NCBI RefSeq assembly: GCF_963924675.1 | Contig: NC_089232.1 | Span: 40,676,659 to 40,740,658, forward strand | Direction of reading: 5' to 3' | Source of the DNA: Phocoena phocoena | Lineage: Eukaryota > Chordata > Mammalia > Artiodactyla > Phocoenidae | DNA length: 64,000 nucleotides | Shown: in pieces, positions 1-11,660 of the stretch | Layout: each line of letters begins with the position of its first letter | Position numbering within the stretch: the first letter of the stretch is position 1 | Translations under genes and position numbers: made by a program | The notes under the pieces: model-generated | Databases searched by the model: none | Told to the model about the DNA's origin: nothing | The model's input: only the letters and a program-made list of their open reading frames with translations

Positions 1-2214
1 ATGTGAACTTAGAGGAGTTGCAATATCCACAAGTTTGTCGGACATCATCATATCTGGTCTGTTGGGCAGAATTTGTTGATGTTATCCCAATTCTAACCGT
101 ACAGTGTTGAACAACTGCCTTCCAATACATTATGGATTCTTTCCTATTTTACAGGTCGCATTCACTATCGAAGGTTAAGTGTTGCTGTAAAATTTTAGCT
201 ATGTTAAAATACTTACAGCAAAAATCTCTAGCAGCTAAGGGAGCATATTTTCCAATCTCTAATGGGTAATCTAAAAAAATAATGTAAATTCTAAAAACAT
301 GTAGTAATAGCCCACTCTATTCCTCATGCAGCTATGGGGACACAGCACATGTCCAGAGTAGCAAAGTCATTATTTTTAAGGAATTTTCCATCTAATATAT
401 ATAGATAAGAGGTGGGGATGTTGCTGGGATGGGTTGTGATAACTTCCCTCACTAAAACACTGCATTTTTGTGATATTTTATTGCCACTTGTCCTATCCTA
501 AAATCTTCAAAACAAACTGTCAGTCTTACCACATGGAATGTCTTACGACAACCAGAGACACATTTGGTTCTAATCAGGAAGTTTCACACAAGACATCATC
601 TAAAAAAGCAGGGTGGGCTGTTGAATTATTATTATTTTCTAATCTTTCTTCAGGAAATATGTTAAATGTGAAACCTTTCAATGTTAATAATTCAGGGTGA
701 CACCCATCAACACCACCACCACCAGCTTGGAGAGTTTGATGATTGAAAAATAAGTTTCTTTTTACAAATATCAACCCATTTCATTGGCTGGCTGTGTCTG
801 AGCAGGAAACACTGAAGAGATAATGGCATGTTCATTTCACCAGAAGGGTCATAATAAAAAGATTTGCTTCAGCAGGTGACTCAAAATCCTAGGCGGCATT
901 CGTTGCTCTTTCAAAAATAAAGTTTCTTCTCTCATTCAGTGAAGTTCATTTTCCGTCAGATGCTAAATCTGTACATCCCAAAGGCACGAATACAAAAGCA
1001 GACTTCCTTGTTCCCTAATTATCTTTGGCGGAATTAGTATCATCAAAAGAAAATCCCTGCGAAATCAACTTACACAAGAAGGAGAACAGAAAACAGCATG
1101 TCATTTAAAAAGTCATCTGTTGCTATGGCCCACCCACAGGAGCACAGGGATTGAAGCCAGTATCCTCTACTAGACACATCACCAGAGTAGGCTGGGGAGG
1201 TAGAATAAGATGATATCAGGTCTCCTAACTATTGCAGTGGTTGTATTATTGTAAGAACCTAGAGGCTGGGGGAATAATGTGAGTGGTTCTTTACACTTTA
1301 TTGTATCTACGCTCAAAGAACTACCACTTTCATTCTCTAGTTTAAAGATCTTGACATTTGGAGCAAATTTCTTGTGGAAGTGCGGAAGTTCCATTGTGTA
1401 ACACTGGGTTAAGAGCTACTGGACTTGATACCTCCCTGAAAGTTGACCACCATCACTTTGGAGTTCCATCAGGACTTCTCTGTTCTCTGGTAATGAATTT
1501 CCGTTTAATTTTTACTTTTGTTGGTTGGACTGGAATCCATAAATATAAATGGGAGGGCTGCTGGCCATTACAGGAGCTGTAATTCAATCCACACAGCAGG
1601 CTCTGATAAAAATGTACACTGGATAGAGCCCTACTCTTACAGCTTACGTTTACCTGAAACTCTCTATTGAATCATAACCCAGTAATGTCTATTTTCTCAT
1701 GTGTTATCATATCTGTAATGTTAACAAAATCATGCTAATCCATTCTGATCTTTTTCTTTTCTTTTTTTTTGGTGACACTGCAGTTGAATAGCCCCTCCAA
1801 CCAGCCTCTTACATCAAAGGGCTTCTTTCCTATCGTGCCTCTTAAGAACAAAACTGTATTCCACTCTTCGGCACTCTCTAATCTTTCCATTCCTATTACA
1901 ATACTTCATTAATTTGACTACCTAGTTGCTTTGTAGCTTTGAAGAAGGGCAGAAGTGGAAAACACTTGAATTCACAGTAACCTCTGGCAGGGAGGGTTTG
2001 TCCTTCCAAATATTTCAGCTATTTCCTCCCTGCTGGCTTACTATCATGTCTGAGTTCCTGTGAGGAGAAGGTATGAATCATGCTCTCCCACCCTAGGCAT
2101 CATAAATATCTTTCAGATAATAGATAATCCACCTGATCTTATGCGTTCCGGTGCACTTAAGAGATTCTCAGTGTGAAGAGAAAAATGCATTTTGATTTGA
2201 GGCATTCCTAGGTT

Positions 2215-2244
2215 TTATAGGGGTGCTAAATTATACCCCTATAA
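2215..2244. repeat. Perfect 10-bp hairpin
   Basis: TTATAGGGGT at 2215-2224 is followed after a 10-base spacer by its exact reverse complement at 2235-2244. No surrounding gene explains it. It could be a relic of a palindromic DNA transposon end or chance. Confidence 0.6.
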
Positions 2245-3030
2245 TAGTGGGGGGAACGACACCTCTCATCACCAAACGCCAGCTTTATCTCTTTCTTTTC
2301 CCCTTCGCCAACCTCCAGAGAAACATCTGAACAGCCACACAACCTGATAAACAGCAAGATTCCCCTATATATAACCCCATGTTTGTGATATTAAATAAAA
2401 GTGTGTGGACAACATGGATTACAAGGGTCTAAAGGGTGTAGAGTACGGGAATTGAGTTACTTTAAATCTCTGAAAGGAAGTGCAAACGTCTGCACCAAGC
2501 AGACCCTTCCGTTCTAGTGTGCTCTAAAGATTAAAAGTGTGTTCTTATATTGAACCTACATCTGGCTGGGTCAAACTTCCCAGTCTTCATCTTGCCCTCT
2601 GCTGAACTTGTTAGTTTTATCTCTTCTCATAAGACACTTGCCCCAAATTTGACTACAGGTATCAGACTTATTTTAAGTCTTCCCTGCACAATTACTACAC
2701 TTTTTCCCTCTGTGGCATGGCTTCCAGAGTCCCCCCAGTCCTGATCAACCGTTCTCAGAGTGTGTAACTATCAGGATGCCCTCACAATAGAACACATTTA
2801 AATATTGTCTTAGGTTAGTTTCCCCTGAAAGCAGCCTGAGCCCAAGGCTTAGTGCTCATAGGTGATTTGAGAGGTGATCTCAGCTGTGAGTCTGCTGGAA
2901 ACCGTCTACCTCAGCATCAGGGGAATTCCTGTGGGCTGCAGGAAAATGGGGCAGGACATCGGAAGGGCTGCTACCAATGCCAGGCTGGCGATATAAATAT
3001 GTGAATCTGGCCAGGTATAGAATGGGAATT

Positions 3031-3055
3031 CTCAACATTCAATGGGAATGTTGAG
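3031..3055. repeat. Perfect 10-bp hairpin, 5-base loop
   Basis: CTCAACATTC at 3031-3040 pairs with GAATGTTGAG at 3046-3055. The sequence AATGGGAAT also occurs twice (3021-3029 and 3041-3049), so a short direct repeat overlaps the hairpin. Function unknown. Confidence 0.6.
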
Positions 3056-3267
3056 CCTGTGGAAGTGCAGAGTTTAAATCCCGCCCCAAAGCATTACAAT
3101 TAAAAAAACATATTAGTAATAATGTAGATGCTACACAGGCCAAACAAAATATTTCAGCTTGTTTGTAATCTTTGCAGCAATGAGCAGTTGGGATGGTGAC
3201 AAATTCAAATGTACATCCTGTCTGAAGGGGGCTGCCATTCTTCACCTCTAGCCAATTATTGCCATTC

Positions 3268-3905
3268 AAGAATATGGGCTCCCCTATGTTCACAGCAGCA
3301 CTATTTACAATAGCCAAGATATGGAAGCAACCTAAATGTCCATTGACAGATGAATGGATAAAGAAAATGTGGTACGTATATTCAATGGAACATTACTCAG
3401 CCATAAAAAAGAATGAATAATGCCATTTGCAGCAACATGGATGGACCTAGAGATTATCATACTAAGTAAGCAGAAAGGGAAAGACAAATACCATATATCA
3501 CTTATATGTGGAATCTAAAATATGATACAAATGAACATATCTGAAAAAGAGAAACAGACTCACAGACATAGAGAACAGACTTTTGGTTGCCAAGGGGGAG
3601 AGGAAGTGGGGGAGGGAACTATTGGGAGTTTGGGATTAGCAGATGAAAACTATTATACATAGGATGGATAAACAACAAGGTCCTACTGTATAGCACAGGG
3701 AACTATATTCAATATCCTGTGATAAACCATAATGGAAAAGAATACGAAGAAGAATACATATACGTATAACTGAGTCACTTTGCTGACAGCAGAAATTAAC
3801 ACAAAATTGAAAATCAACTATACTTCAATGAAATTAAAAACAAAACAAACAACAAACCAAACCAACAGATAGAAAAATAAGTTAAAAAATAAAAGAATAT
3901 GGGCT
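3268..3905 (+). mobile_element. 5'-truncated LINE-1 (3' end) with 13-bp TSD
   Basis: The body (3281-3892) matches the end of L1 ORF2 and the 3'UTR. It carries the typical L1 sequence in which a test sample of phrases such as 'cactatttacaatagcca' and 'tgtccattgacaga' is easily recognised. It ends in an A-rich, imperfect tail (about 3835-3892). The 13-base direct repeat AAGAATATGGGCT at 3268-3280 and 3893-3905 is the target-site duplication, showing insertion by target-primed reverse transcription. Only the last part of ORF2 is present and it is not open, so the copy cannot move. A relative of the same stretch occurs at about 7955-8070. Confidence 0.92.
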
Positions 3906-5480
3906 GAACATTGTTAGATCTTTTGATTCCTTCCGTGAGTATCCAAAAATCTAGATTTTATGGGAAATATCTTGATTTTTAAACACTTTAGAAACTTAAT
4001 GTGTTTGGGTGCCATGAAGCACATCTGGGGGTGTCCACCTCCCATTTACAGTCTCTGCTCCATCAGCAACAGCAACAACTGCACAGGAGCTATGGAAACT
4101 CAGGATCTCAGAAGATCCGAAGTGGCCCATTCTTGCATTTCTGGGCAAACTGGTTTTGCTAATGCAAGCTTATTTTCTATTGAGCTGAACCCTGTCTTTT
4201 GGGTGGAGGTGGGGGTGGGGCTCTAAAATGAGTAACCAGTTTTTCGCCGTTGTTAATATAACCCAGGTTAAAGCAGCGTTGCCTTGCTTCAGGAACATTT
4301 AAGGTAGAGCTTTGATCTCCTCTCTATTAAAATAAAGTAATGCATTATCCTGACCTAAAAAAAGTAGTCTTAATTAGGGGCCTTGGATGAAATAATTGAC
4401 CTTGACACTGCCTTAAGCTCAGGGCACAAAGCTGTTATCAAAATGACTTATTGAGAAGTAAGACATGCTGTAGTAAAGACTATTTATTTAATAATTCTAC
4501 AGTTTTAAGTTCCCAGAATGCTTATACCACAAGGACAAATACTAGCTTTGGAGTGGCCAGTAAGAACTGTTGTATTGGAATGAAATTTCTGTTGAGATTA
4601 TGCATTGGTAAAAAATACAGTCTTCATTTAAACACTGGTATTGTTGATATCTTTTACCTACTTCATTTGCATTTTAACATAATTATTTGATTGTGAAAAG
4701 TCTTGTGTGTTGCAAGGGTGGGTATCTTTTTAAGCATTGGCACAGAGATTGGAAACAAACAAGTGTAGCAAAAGCACTGGACTAAATAAAAGGCAAGAGA
4801 TTTCATTCTTGGTTCTCACTCTGTCGTTATCCGGTGTAGCCTTGGAGAATTTTTTATATGATCATCTTTACAATCCTTAAAGCTTTATTATCTCATACAG
4901 TTAAGATAATTATTGTCTAACTTCTTAATTTGACCTTTCTTTGTCCTATTTTGGTAAAAACCTAAAAATAAAACTATGATCAATTCTTCTCACCAAGGAA
5001 AACTTGGCAAAATGTAAAGATGACAAAACATGTCTTTGTAGTTCCCAAGACTTTCTTTCTGGTACTTTTTCTTCTTCTATGACCTACTTCCTCCCTTTAG
5101 GTCCCTTTGCTCACACCCACAAGATACTTTGTTACCACTAGTAAACTCTTAGTCTCTCACCAACCTGGGTTCTCACCCAAGACCTCCAATCAACCATTTA
5201 CCCCATAGTGAGAAAGAGCCAACCAGTTGTTGTCCTTTCTTGCATTTGCACTTATTTCTCGTTACAGAGTTAAGATTTTACTTTCCTATAATAGGAATTC
5301 AAGAAATAAGTATCCAAATGGGAGAGGATTCAGGGTGCCAGTAAAGAATGCTTTCTACTCTCCCTCTAGACTTTTAGAGGGAAAATGGCTGTATACACAG
5401 TATGGAAACCTGAGGCTTCAATTTTACAGGTTACAGAGACAGACTATGGCGGGGAAAGGAGAGGAGCTCAGGTCTTCTAA
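3906..5480. other. Unrecognised sequence between repeats
   Basis: No gene, RNA or recognisable young repeat. The longest open frame is 88 codons at 3960-4226, with no family resemblance. The base composition is ordinary and AT-rich. Nothing here supports a functional call. Confidence 0.4.
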
Positions 5481-5489
5481 CTACGGACA

Positions 5490-5650
5490 CTGAACGTTTA
5501 TTAGGTGACTATCTACTAGGCATGGTGCTGAGGTCATAGAGCTGAATGTGACAGTGTTTGCCCTTCAGGAATTCACAGGCTAGCAGAGGAGATGGATAGA
5601 AGCACAGATCTACAGAACAACACAATGTTTGCACTCTTAGGCCCAGATAG
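5490..5650. repeat. Ancient L2/MIR-like relic
   Basis: The stretch has the diverged 'tttattaggtgactatct...ggcatggtgctgaggtc' pattern common to old mammalian interspersed repeats, followed by a 'cccttcaggaattcacaggct' style block. Divergence is high and boundaries are approximate. The family assignment is from memory of consensus phrases, not an alignment. Confidence 0.45.
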
Positions 5651-5951
5651 GGCCTGGTAAGATGGGCTTTGGCACAGGCCAACAGACCCCATCATGCTTT
5701 TCAACCCTATTTAAGATAGTATCTGTCCACAATAATCCAATCAGACCACGCAGCATCTGTTTCCTTTATCATTGTCTCTTAATAAATCATCTATCCCCTC
5801 CATCTCTCAATTTCTTGTCCTTGCTGTCAAGTCACTGCTATTGTTCTGGTATCCTACCTCCCCCAACACATTTACCACACTCCTTCTTTCTGCTTTGGAC
5901 CTGAAAGTCATTCCTGGCTCTTCCCTGTATTCCTAAGACAGCTAAAGTCAT
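5651..5951. other. Unrecognised sequence between an old repeat and a SINE
   Basis: Pyrimidine-rich sequence that may include a diverged L2 fragment around 5760-5930. I cannot assign it firmly. The 80-codon frame at 5662-5904 resembles nothing I know. Confidence 0.35.
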
Positions 5952-6193
5952 TCTCCAGTTGCTTTATTTATTTATTTATTTATTTTTGTGGTACACGGAC
6001 CTCTCACTGTTGTGGCCTCTCCCATTGCAGAGCACAGGCTCCAGATGCGCAGGCTCAGTGGCCATGGCTCACGGGCCCAGCCGCTCCACGGCATGTGGGA
6101 TCTTCCTGGACCGGGGCACAAACCCGTGTCCCCTGCATCGGCAGGTGGACTCTCAACCACTGCACCACCAGGGAAGCCCTCTCCAGTTGCTTT
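5952..6193 (-). mobile_element. CHR-type tRNA-derived SINE, antisense, 14-bp TSD
   Basis: The SINE body (about 5966-6179) reads on the minus strand from 'gcttccctggtggtgcagtg' to a TTTA-repeat tail (TAAA on the minus strand). The tRNA-related head contains pol III A-box and B-box-like motifs. The direct repeat TCTCCAGTTGCTTT at 5952-5965 and 6180-6193 is a perfect 14-base target-site duplication. This family is characteristic of whales and related even-toed ungulates. Open frames through here are read-through of the SINE and are not genes. Confidence 0.95.
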
Positions 6194-6552
6194 TTAGTCC
6201 TAGGTTTCATTTTGGTTCACCTGACATGGTGCCTCTTGCCCCAGTTACAAAGATTAAAAAAAAAAAAAATCCTCTGAGAACCCAGAAGAGAGAATATTTA
6301 ATAGAAATAGAAGAGTGAGTAACATGCTCATCAAGAAGGCACACTTCCTCTGGTCTAGAAGCATAAGCTAGAATTTGACAGGAGAGGGAGAGGAAGCCAT
6401 TTAGACTGAGGGTTCAGTGCACATAAAAGCAGGGAGTCATGACAAGATTGGTGTGTTTGGAGAATGAGAGGCTCCATGAGGAAGTCATATCTGTACCTCC
6501 CTGACCTGTCATAAATGTCTGTTTCCTAAGAGAGGAGCACTGATACACAATC
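6194..6552. other. Unrecognised spacer
   Basis: A run of 13 A residues near 6257 and otherwise ordinary sequence. Nothing gene-like is visible between the SINE and the next L1. Confidence 0.4.
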
Positions 6553-8571
6553 AAAAAGGACAGAGTTGGAGAGATATACCATGTTTCTGGATTTGAAGAA
6601 TCAACATTATGAAAATGACTATACTATACGAAGCAATCTATAGATTCAAGGCAATCCCTATCAAACTACCAATGGCATTTTTCACACAACTAGAACAAAA
6701 AATTTCACAATTTGTATGGAAACACAAAAGACCCCGAATAGCCAAAGCAATCTTGAGAAACAAAAACAGAGCTGGAGGAATCAGGCTCTTGGACTTCAGA
6801 CTATACTGCAAAGCTACAGTAATCAAGACAGTATGGTACTGGCACAAAAACAGAAATATAGATTAACAGAACTGGATAGAAAGCCCAGAGATAAACCCAG
6901 GCACGTACAGTCACCTTATCTTTGATAAAGGAGGCAAGAATATACAGTGGAGAAAAGACAGCCTCTTCAATAAGTGGTGCTGGGAAAACTGGACAGCTAC
7001 ATGTAAAAGAATGAAATTAGAAAACTTCCTAACACCATACACAAAAATAAACTCAAAATGGATTAAAGAGCTTGCCTGGTGGCGCAGTGGTTGAGAGTCC
7101 ACCTGCCGATGCAGGGGACACGGGTTCGTGCCCCGGTCCAGGAAGATCCCACATGCCGCGGAGTGGCTAGGCCCGTGAGCCATGGCCACTGAGCCTGTGC
7201 GTCCGGAGCCTGTGCTCCTCAACGGGACAGGCTGCAACAGTGAGAGGCCCACGTACTGCAAAAAAAAAAAAGTATTAAAGATCTAAATGTAAGGCCAGAC
7301 ACTACAAAACTCTTAGAGGAAAACGCAGAACACCCTTTGACATAAATCACAGCAAGATCCTTTTTGACCCACCTCGTACAGAAATGGAAATAAAAACAAA
7401 AATAAACAAATGGGACCTAATGAAACTTAAAAGCTTTTGCACAGCAAAGGAAACCATAAACAAGACAAAAAGACAACCCTCAGAATGGGAGAAAATATGT
7501 GCAAACGAAGCAACTGACAAAGGATTAATCTGTTTTTTTGATATTGAGCTGTATGAGCTGCTTGTATATTTTGCAAACAGTCCAAAAATGGGCAGAAGAC
7601 CTAAACAGACATTTCTCCAAAGAAGATATACAGATTGCCAACAAACACATGAAAGGATGCTCAACTTCACTAATCATTAGAGAAATGCAAATCAAAACTA
7701 CAATGAGGTATCACCTCACACCAGTCAGATTGGCCATCACTAAAAAATCTACAAACAATAAATGCTGGAGAGGGTGTGGAGAAAAGGGAACCCTCCTGCA
7801 CTTTGGTGGGAATGTAAACTGATACAGCCACTATGGAGAACGGTATGGAGATTCCTTAAAAAACTAAAAATGGAATTACCATATGATCCAGCAATCCCAC
7901 TACTGGACATATACCCTGAGAAAACCGTAATTCAAAAAGTGTCATGTACCTCATTGCAGCACTATTTACAATAGCCAGGACATGGAAGCAACCTAAGTGT
8001 CCATTGACAGATGAATGGATAAAGAAGATGTGGCACATATATACAATGGAATATTACTCAGCCATAAAGAGAGACGAAATTGAGTTATTTGTAGTGAGGT
8101 GGATGGACCTAGAGTCTGTCATACAGAGTGAAGTAAGTCAGAAAGAGAAAAACAAATACCATGTGCTAACACATATATATGGAATCTAAAAAAAAATGGT
8201 TCTGATGAACTTAAGGGCAGGACGGGAATAAAGATGCAGATGTAGAGAATGTACTTGAGGACATGGGGAAGGGGAAGGGTTAACTGGGACAAAGTGAGAG
8301 AGTAGTATTGACATATATACACTACCAAATGTAAAATAGATAGCTAGTGGGAAGAAGCTGCATCGCATGGGGAGATCAGCTCGGTGCTTTTTGACCACCT
8401 AGAGGGGTGGGATAGGGAGGGTGGGAGGGAGGGAGATGCAAGAGGGAGGGGATATGGGGATATATGTATACATATAGCTGATTGACTTTCTTATACAGCA
8501 GAAACTAACACAGCATTGTAAAGCAATTATACTCCAATAAAGATGTTAAAAAAAAAAAAAAGGACAGGGTT
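6553..8571 (+). mobile_element. 5'-truncated LINE-1: ORF2 3' part and 3'UTR, near-perfect TSD
   Basis: The body runs from about 6568 to 8556. It begins inside the reverse-transcriptase part of ORF2; the translated segment at 6609-6866 contains '[20 protein letters not shown]', typical of L1 ORF2. It continues through the C-terminal region ('KRDEIELFVVRWMDLESVIQ' around 8070) into a G-rich 3'UTR (about 8340-8460) and an AATAAA signal at about 8536, then poly(A). The flanking repeats AAAAAGGACAGAGTT (6553-6567) and AAAAAGGACAGGGTT (8557-8571) match at 14 of 15 bases. ORF2 is broken by frame changes between segments, so the copy is dead. A SINE is inserted at 7070-7273. The family resembles cetartiodactyl L1 3' ends also seen at 20456 and 56728. 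Confidence 0.93.
7062..7281 (+). mobile_element. CHR-type SINE nested in L1
   Basis: The SINE body (7070-7273) starts 'gcttgcctggtggcgcagtg', with the A-box-like TGGCGCAGTGG and B-box-like GGTTCGTGCCC, and ends in 12 or so A residues. The host L1 sequence ATTAAAGA is duplicated on both sides (7062-7069 and 7274-7281), and the L1 text continues across the insertion. The SINE is therefore younger than the L1. Confidence 0.94.
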
Positions 8572-8750
8572 TATCTCTTTAGGCAACAGGGTCCACACCA
8601 CACAATTTATATATGGTTATGACAGAAACGGCCTTGGGAGAGAAAATTTCAGAAAAAACCTTGCTGTTAAGCTAACTTCATATTACTGACTCTATGAGTT
8701 ATTGGTAGAAATAACTATATCTTGGCCCCCAAAACTTTTCATTCTACCCG

Positions 8751-8811
8751 GCACACGCGCGTGCGCACACACATGCACGCACACACACGCACGCACACAC
8801 ACACACACACA
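8751..8811. repeat. (CA)n microsatellite with GC-rich variants
   Basis: About 60 bases of alternating purine-pyrimidine, starting with CACGCGCGTGCG variants and ending in a pure CA run. It is a likely length-polymorphic locus, and the alternating GC part could adopt Z-DNA. Confidence 0.97.
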
Positions 8812-11210
8812 ATCCCTCTCCACTCTCCAAACCACCTCCTCTCATTGTGCATTTTGTCCTGAGATTTTTCCTTTAATGATAGGTGGGGCCCATCTTTCTG
8901 ATTTTAACTTCTTCCCACCAGGAGGTAGAGATTTATCTTGACAAACCATTTGGAATTGCTGGGGGAATATTAATAAAATTTGAACGTGCGTCCTACAGCA
9001 GTGAGGAGAATACCTGAGAAGTTTGAAAGCTTTCGTGGGAGATTAGAGGCGGCTGTGAGGAAATGTGCTACCCGGTGGTGAGCTCCCAGCACAGATATTT
9101 CACTATCCAGGGATCTCTAATTACTAATACAGTATATGAACAGTATGATATGTCCTTACAATTGCAGACGCCTTTTCAAAGATAATCTTTAATAGTTTAT
9201 TTGACAACCTGTAAAATTATAGAAAATTATTAGTCTTGGGAATTACAGAAATCCCTGTAGTACAAACAATAAAATTATAATTACCTGTGGGTAATTGAAA
9301 TTTAACTGTTTTTTTATTGTATATTACACATCAATAGCAACGTAAGTTCAAGAGGTTTTTTTCTTCTTTCCTTTTTTCTTACAGAACCTGAGAAAATGGA
9401 CAGCACTGTTGGGGGCTTGTAAGTTCCTGTCACAGTACTGAGCTTGAACAATTTTGATTAAAGCCCCATGTTTGAGACTGTCATTAGACCTGCATTAAAT
9501 TACATATCTGGAGTGTTAAAAATAAAGAGTACAGTAGCTTTTTCTCAGCTACCTAAGGTAGGTAGTTAAGGCCTTGATTATCTTTAAAGATCTGATTTTT
9601 TTTCCCCTCCACTGAAAGTCACTGTTCCTTTCATTAAACATAAAACACATTTAAGAACACTAAAGTGTGTAGACAGGAACATTAGGATGGCATATTCCAA
9701 AGTACCTTTGTTCTGTATTCATTGCTGTAGGCTGACTTCTGCCTTGTATAATGTGATTTTGTTTAGCTTTCATTCAGGTGAGCTGAACAGGATTGGCATC
9801 GCTCAGGACCTTTAAATCCCTGGGCTTCGGACAAAGTGGGTACTTGCCTTCTTCTTCCTCATTCAGCCTCCACTTCCACCACCCACAAAAAATTTTTTTA
9901 AAGCCACGTATTTTCAAACCAAAGCAAGGTACTGGAATTCCAATTACTCCCATCACTTCTCCTTTGAATGATGGCCTTTATCACAGCACCTCCAAGCTCC
10001 ACCCCTTTGGTTTCCTTTGTTTAAAGGAATCTTTTGGTCCTTTGATTCTTCTCAGCTGAACAGTGGTTTAAAATGAACGGAAGGAAAGTATGAAGCTGAA
10101 AAAAGTCATAGGTAAAGGGGCTGGTTCCTTTGCAGAAATTGTCTCTACCCTTTGCTGCCCCTCCCTGTTCAGCTCCATCCCACAAACCCTGTCTCAGGGC
10201 CCTGCCATTGCTTGTGTGTAAACGTCATCAGGGCAGCAAGGCCTTTGGGGAACCATAGGCACACAGGGTAGCCCTTTGAAGCTTTTATCCAGAAGCAGCA
10301 GCCACAGGCCAAGTGGTCTGACCCAGCTCCTCCTCTGTGGTTTGGAGAGTAATGGGAATTGAAATCTGCTTTTGTTTTATCCAGGGCTGATTTTCACCTC
10401 ATTTTCTAGGTATTAGGAAATAGGGTCAAAGAATGTGGAAGGTTCCAGACTGATATTAGAAATTAGTCAGCAGGCTAGTGCCATCCTCTCTCTTCTGTAA
10501 GAGGTCTGAGGGGTCCAGAGTGGGAAGACGGGGGCCTTCACCTTCCTTGATCACCACTGGGTAGTTCATGACACATGAGGCAGACAAAGGAGGGGCTACC
10601 TCATCCAGACCTTTACGTTAATTATATTAAGTGAACCAACAGAAAGAGGAAAAAGAAAATTGAAATTCAGAAACAGCAGCATAAGATCATTTCTTCCTTT
10701 GTCCTCCTTCATTAATTCACTTACAAACATGATGGCATGTTTGTAAATGAATGCAAACATGCCTGTGCGCGCGCACGCACACACACACCTCATCTTTTAG
10801 ACAGAATATCATCAGTATCTCTCATTGGATAACCTAAGTCATAACTTCATCAGTCTTAAGATCCAATGTTGGCAAGAAGCATACATACATAAAGCATTTC
10901 TTTGGGAAGAGTTAGTCCTCTTAGAATTAGTTCTATATAATGATTTAATGAGGTTCCTTAAGACACCAAATCTTGTTTTCTTTCCAAAGGTAGGTTAGAA
11001 AATACGTGTACCATCCTGAGCATTGAATCCAGGCTGCAAAGTGATGAAAAGTTGATGTATTATTACCCTCATGTAGATGAAAGTTCAAGGTGGATAATGT
11101 CCCTCTACAGACTGGGCTAAAACTCAGCAGTTTGTGGCTCCATAAAATCACGATTTTGTTAAATATCAATTTGGTGTGATCTTTTCGAGCAGGAACCAGC
11201 TCACATCCGG
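8812..11210. other. Unrecognised sequence, one small CA repeat
   Basis: No exon or named repeat that I can defend. A short CG/CA alternating run lies at about 10766-10788. Open frames are 88 codons or fewer and overlap on opposite strands (9774-10059), as expected by chance. Confidence 0.4.
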
Positions 11211-11219
11211 TTTACTCAT

Positions 11220-11660
11220 GACTCAAGCCTCTTCTCCCGCTAGAGCATAAGCTCCATGAGGATGGACACTTTGTCATGCTCATCACTCCCACTTTCACAA
11301 CTCTCCACTGACTTCACTTAAATGAAAATCCGACCCTACATGTCCGGCCCTGCCTGCCTCTCTGACCTTGTCCCCCACCATTCTTTCCCTCATTTCCCTC
11401 CAGCCACCAGGCCCCTCTCTATTCACGAATGCACTGATTTCTGCCCACTTTTCTTTCTGTTTCGTTTTCATTTAATTCTCGTCTCACCTCCTCAGAGAGG
11501 TCTTCTGACCACTCTTCTAAACTTCACCTCCCTCTAATCCTGGAATTCTTCTTCCCCTTGATCTGGTTTGTTTTTCCCCATAGTACGTATCACCATCCAA
11601 AAAGAGTTTTTTAGCAGTGATAGTAACTCAGTAATATTCATTGAATGGGTAGAATTTTGG
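11220..11660 (+). mobile_element. LINE-2 (L2) relic
   Basis: Diverged text of the L2 3' region. Recognisable phrases are 'cacctcctcagagaggtctt' around 11486 and 'gaccactcttct' just after it, followed by a 'ccatagtacgtatcaccat' block near 11578. A 'agcataagctccatgaggat' block at 11244 belongs normally further 3' in L2, so two fragments may be joined here. The element is too decayed to code. Confidence 0.75.

Larger units (their letters stand above)
1..3267. other. Unrecognised single-copy sequence
   Basis: I recognise no exon, RNA gene or young repeat here. Open frames are short (92 codons or fewer) and look like none of the families I know. The segment around 2810-2990 has the feel of an old interspersed repeat, but I cannot name the family. 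Two perfect hairpins (2215-2244 and 3031-3055) are listed separately. The stretch ends at the target-site duplication of an L1. Confidence 0.5.

Noticed and set aside
5959..6318. 119-codon frame
   Set aside because: Read-through of a SINE and its flanks.
6609..6866. Active reverse-transcriptase gene
   Set aside because: Only a short piece of L1 ORF2, with frame changes and a SINE further on. It cannot encode a working enzyme.
7070..7150. A tRNA gene
   Set aside because: The A- and B-box-like motifs belong to the tRNA-related head of a SINE. The same sequence recurs at ten places and lacks a complete cloverleaf.
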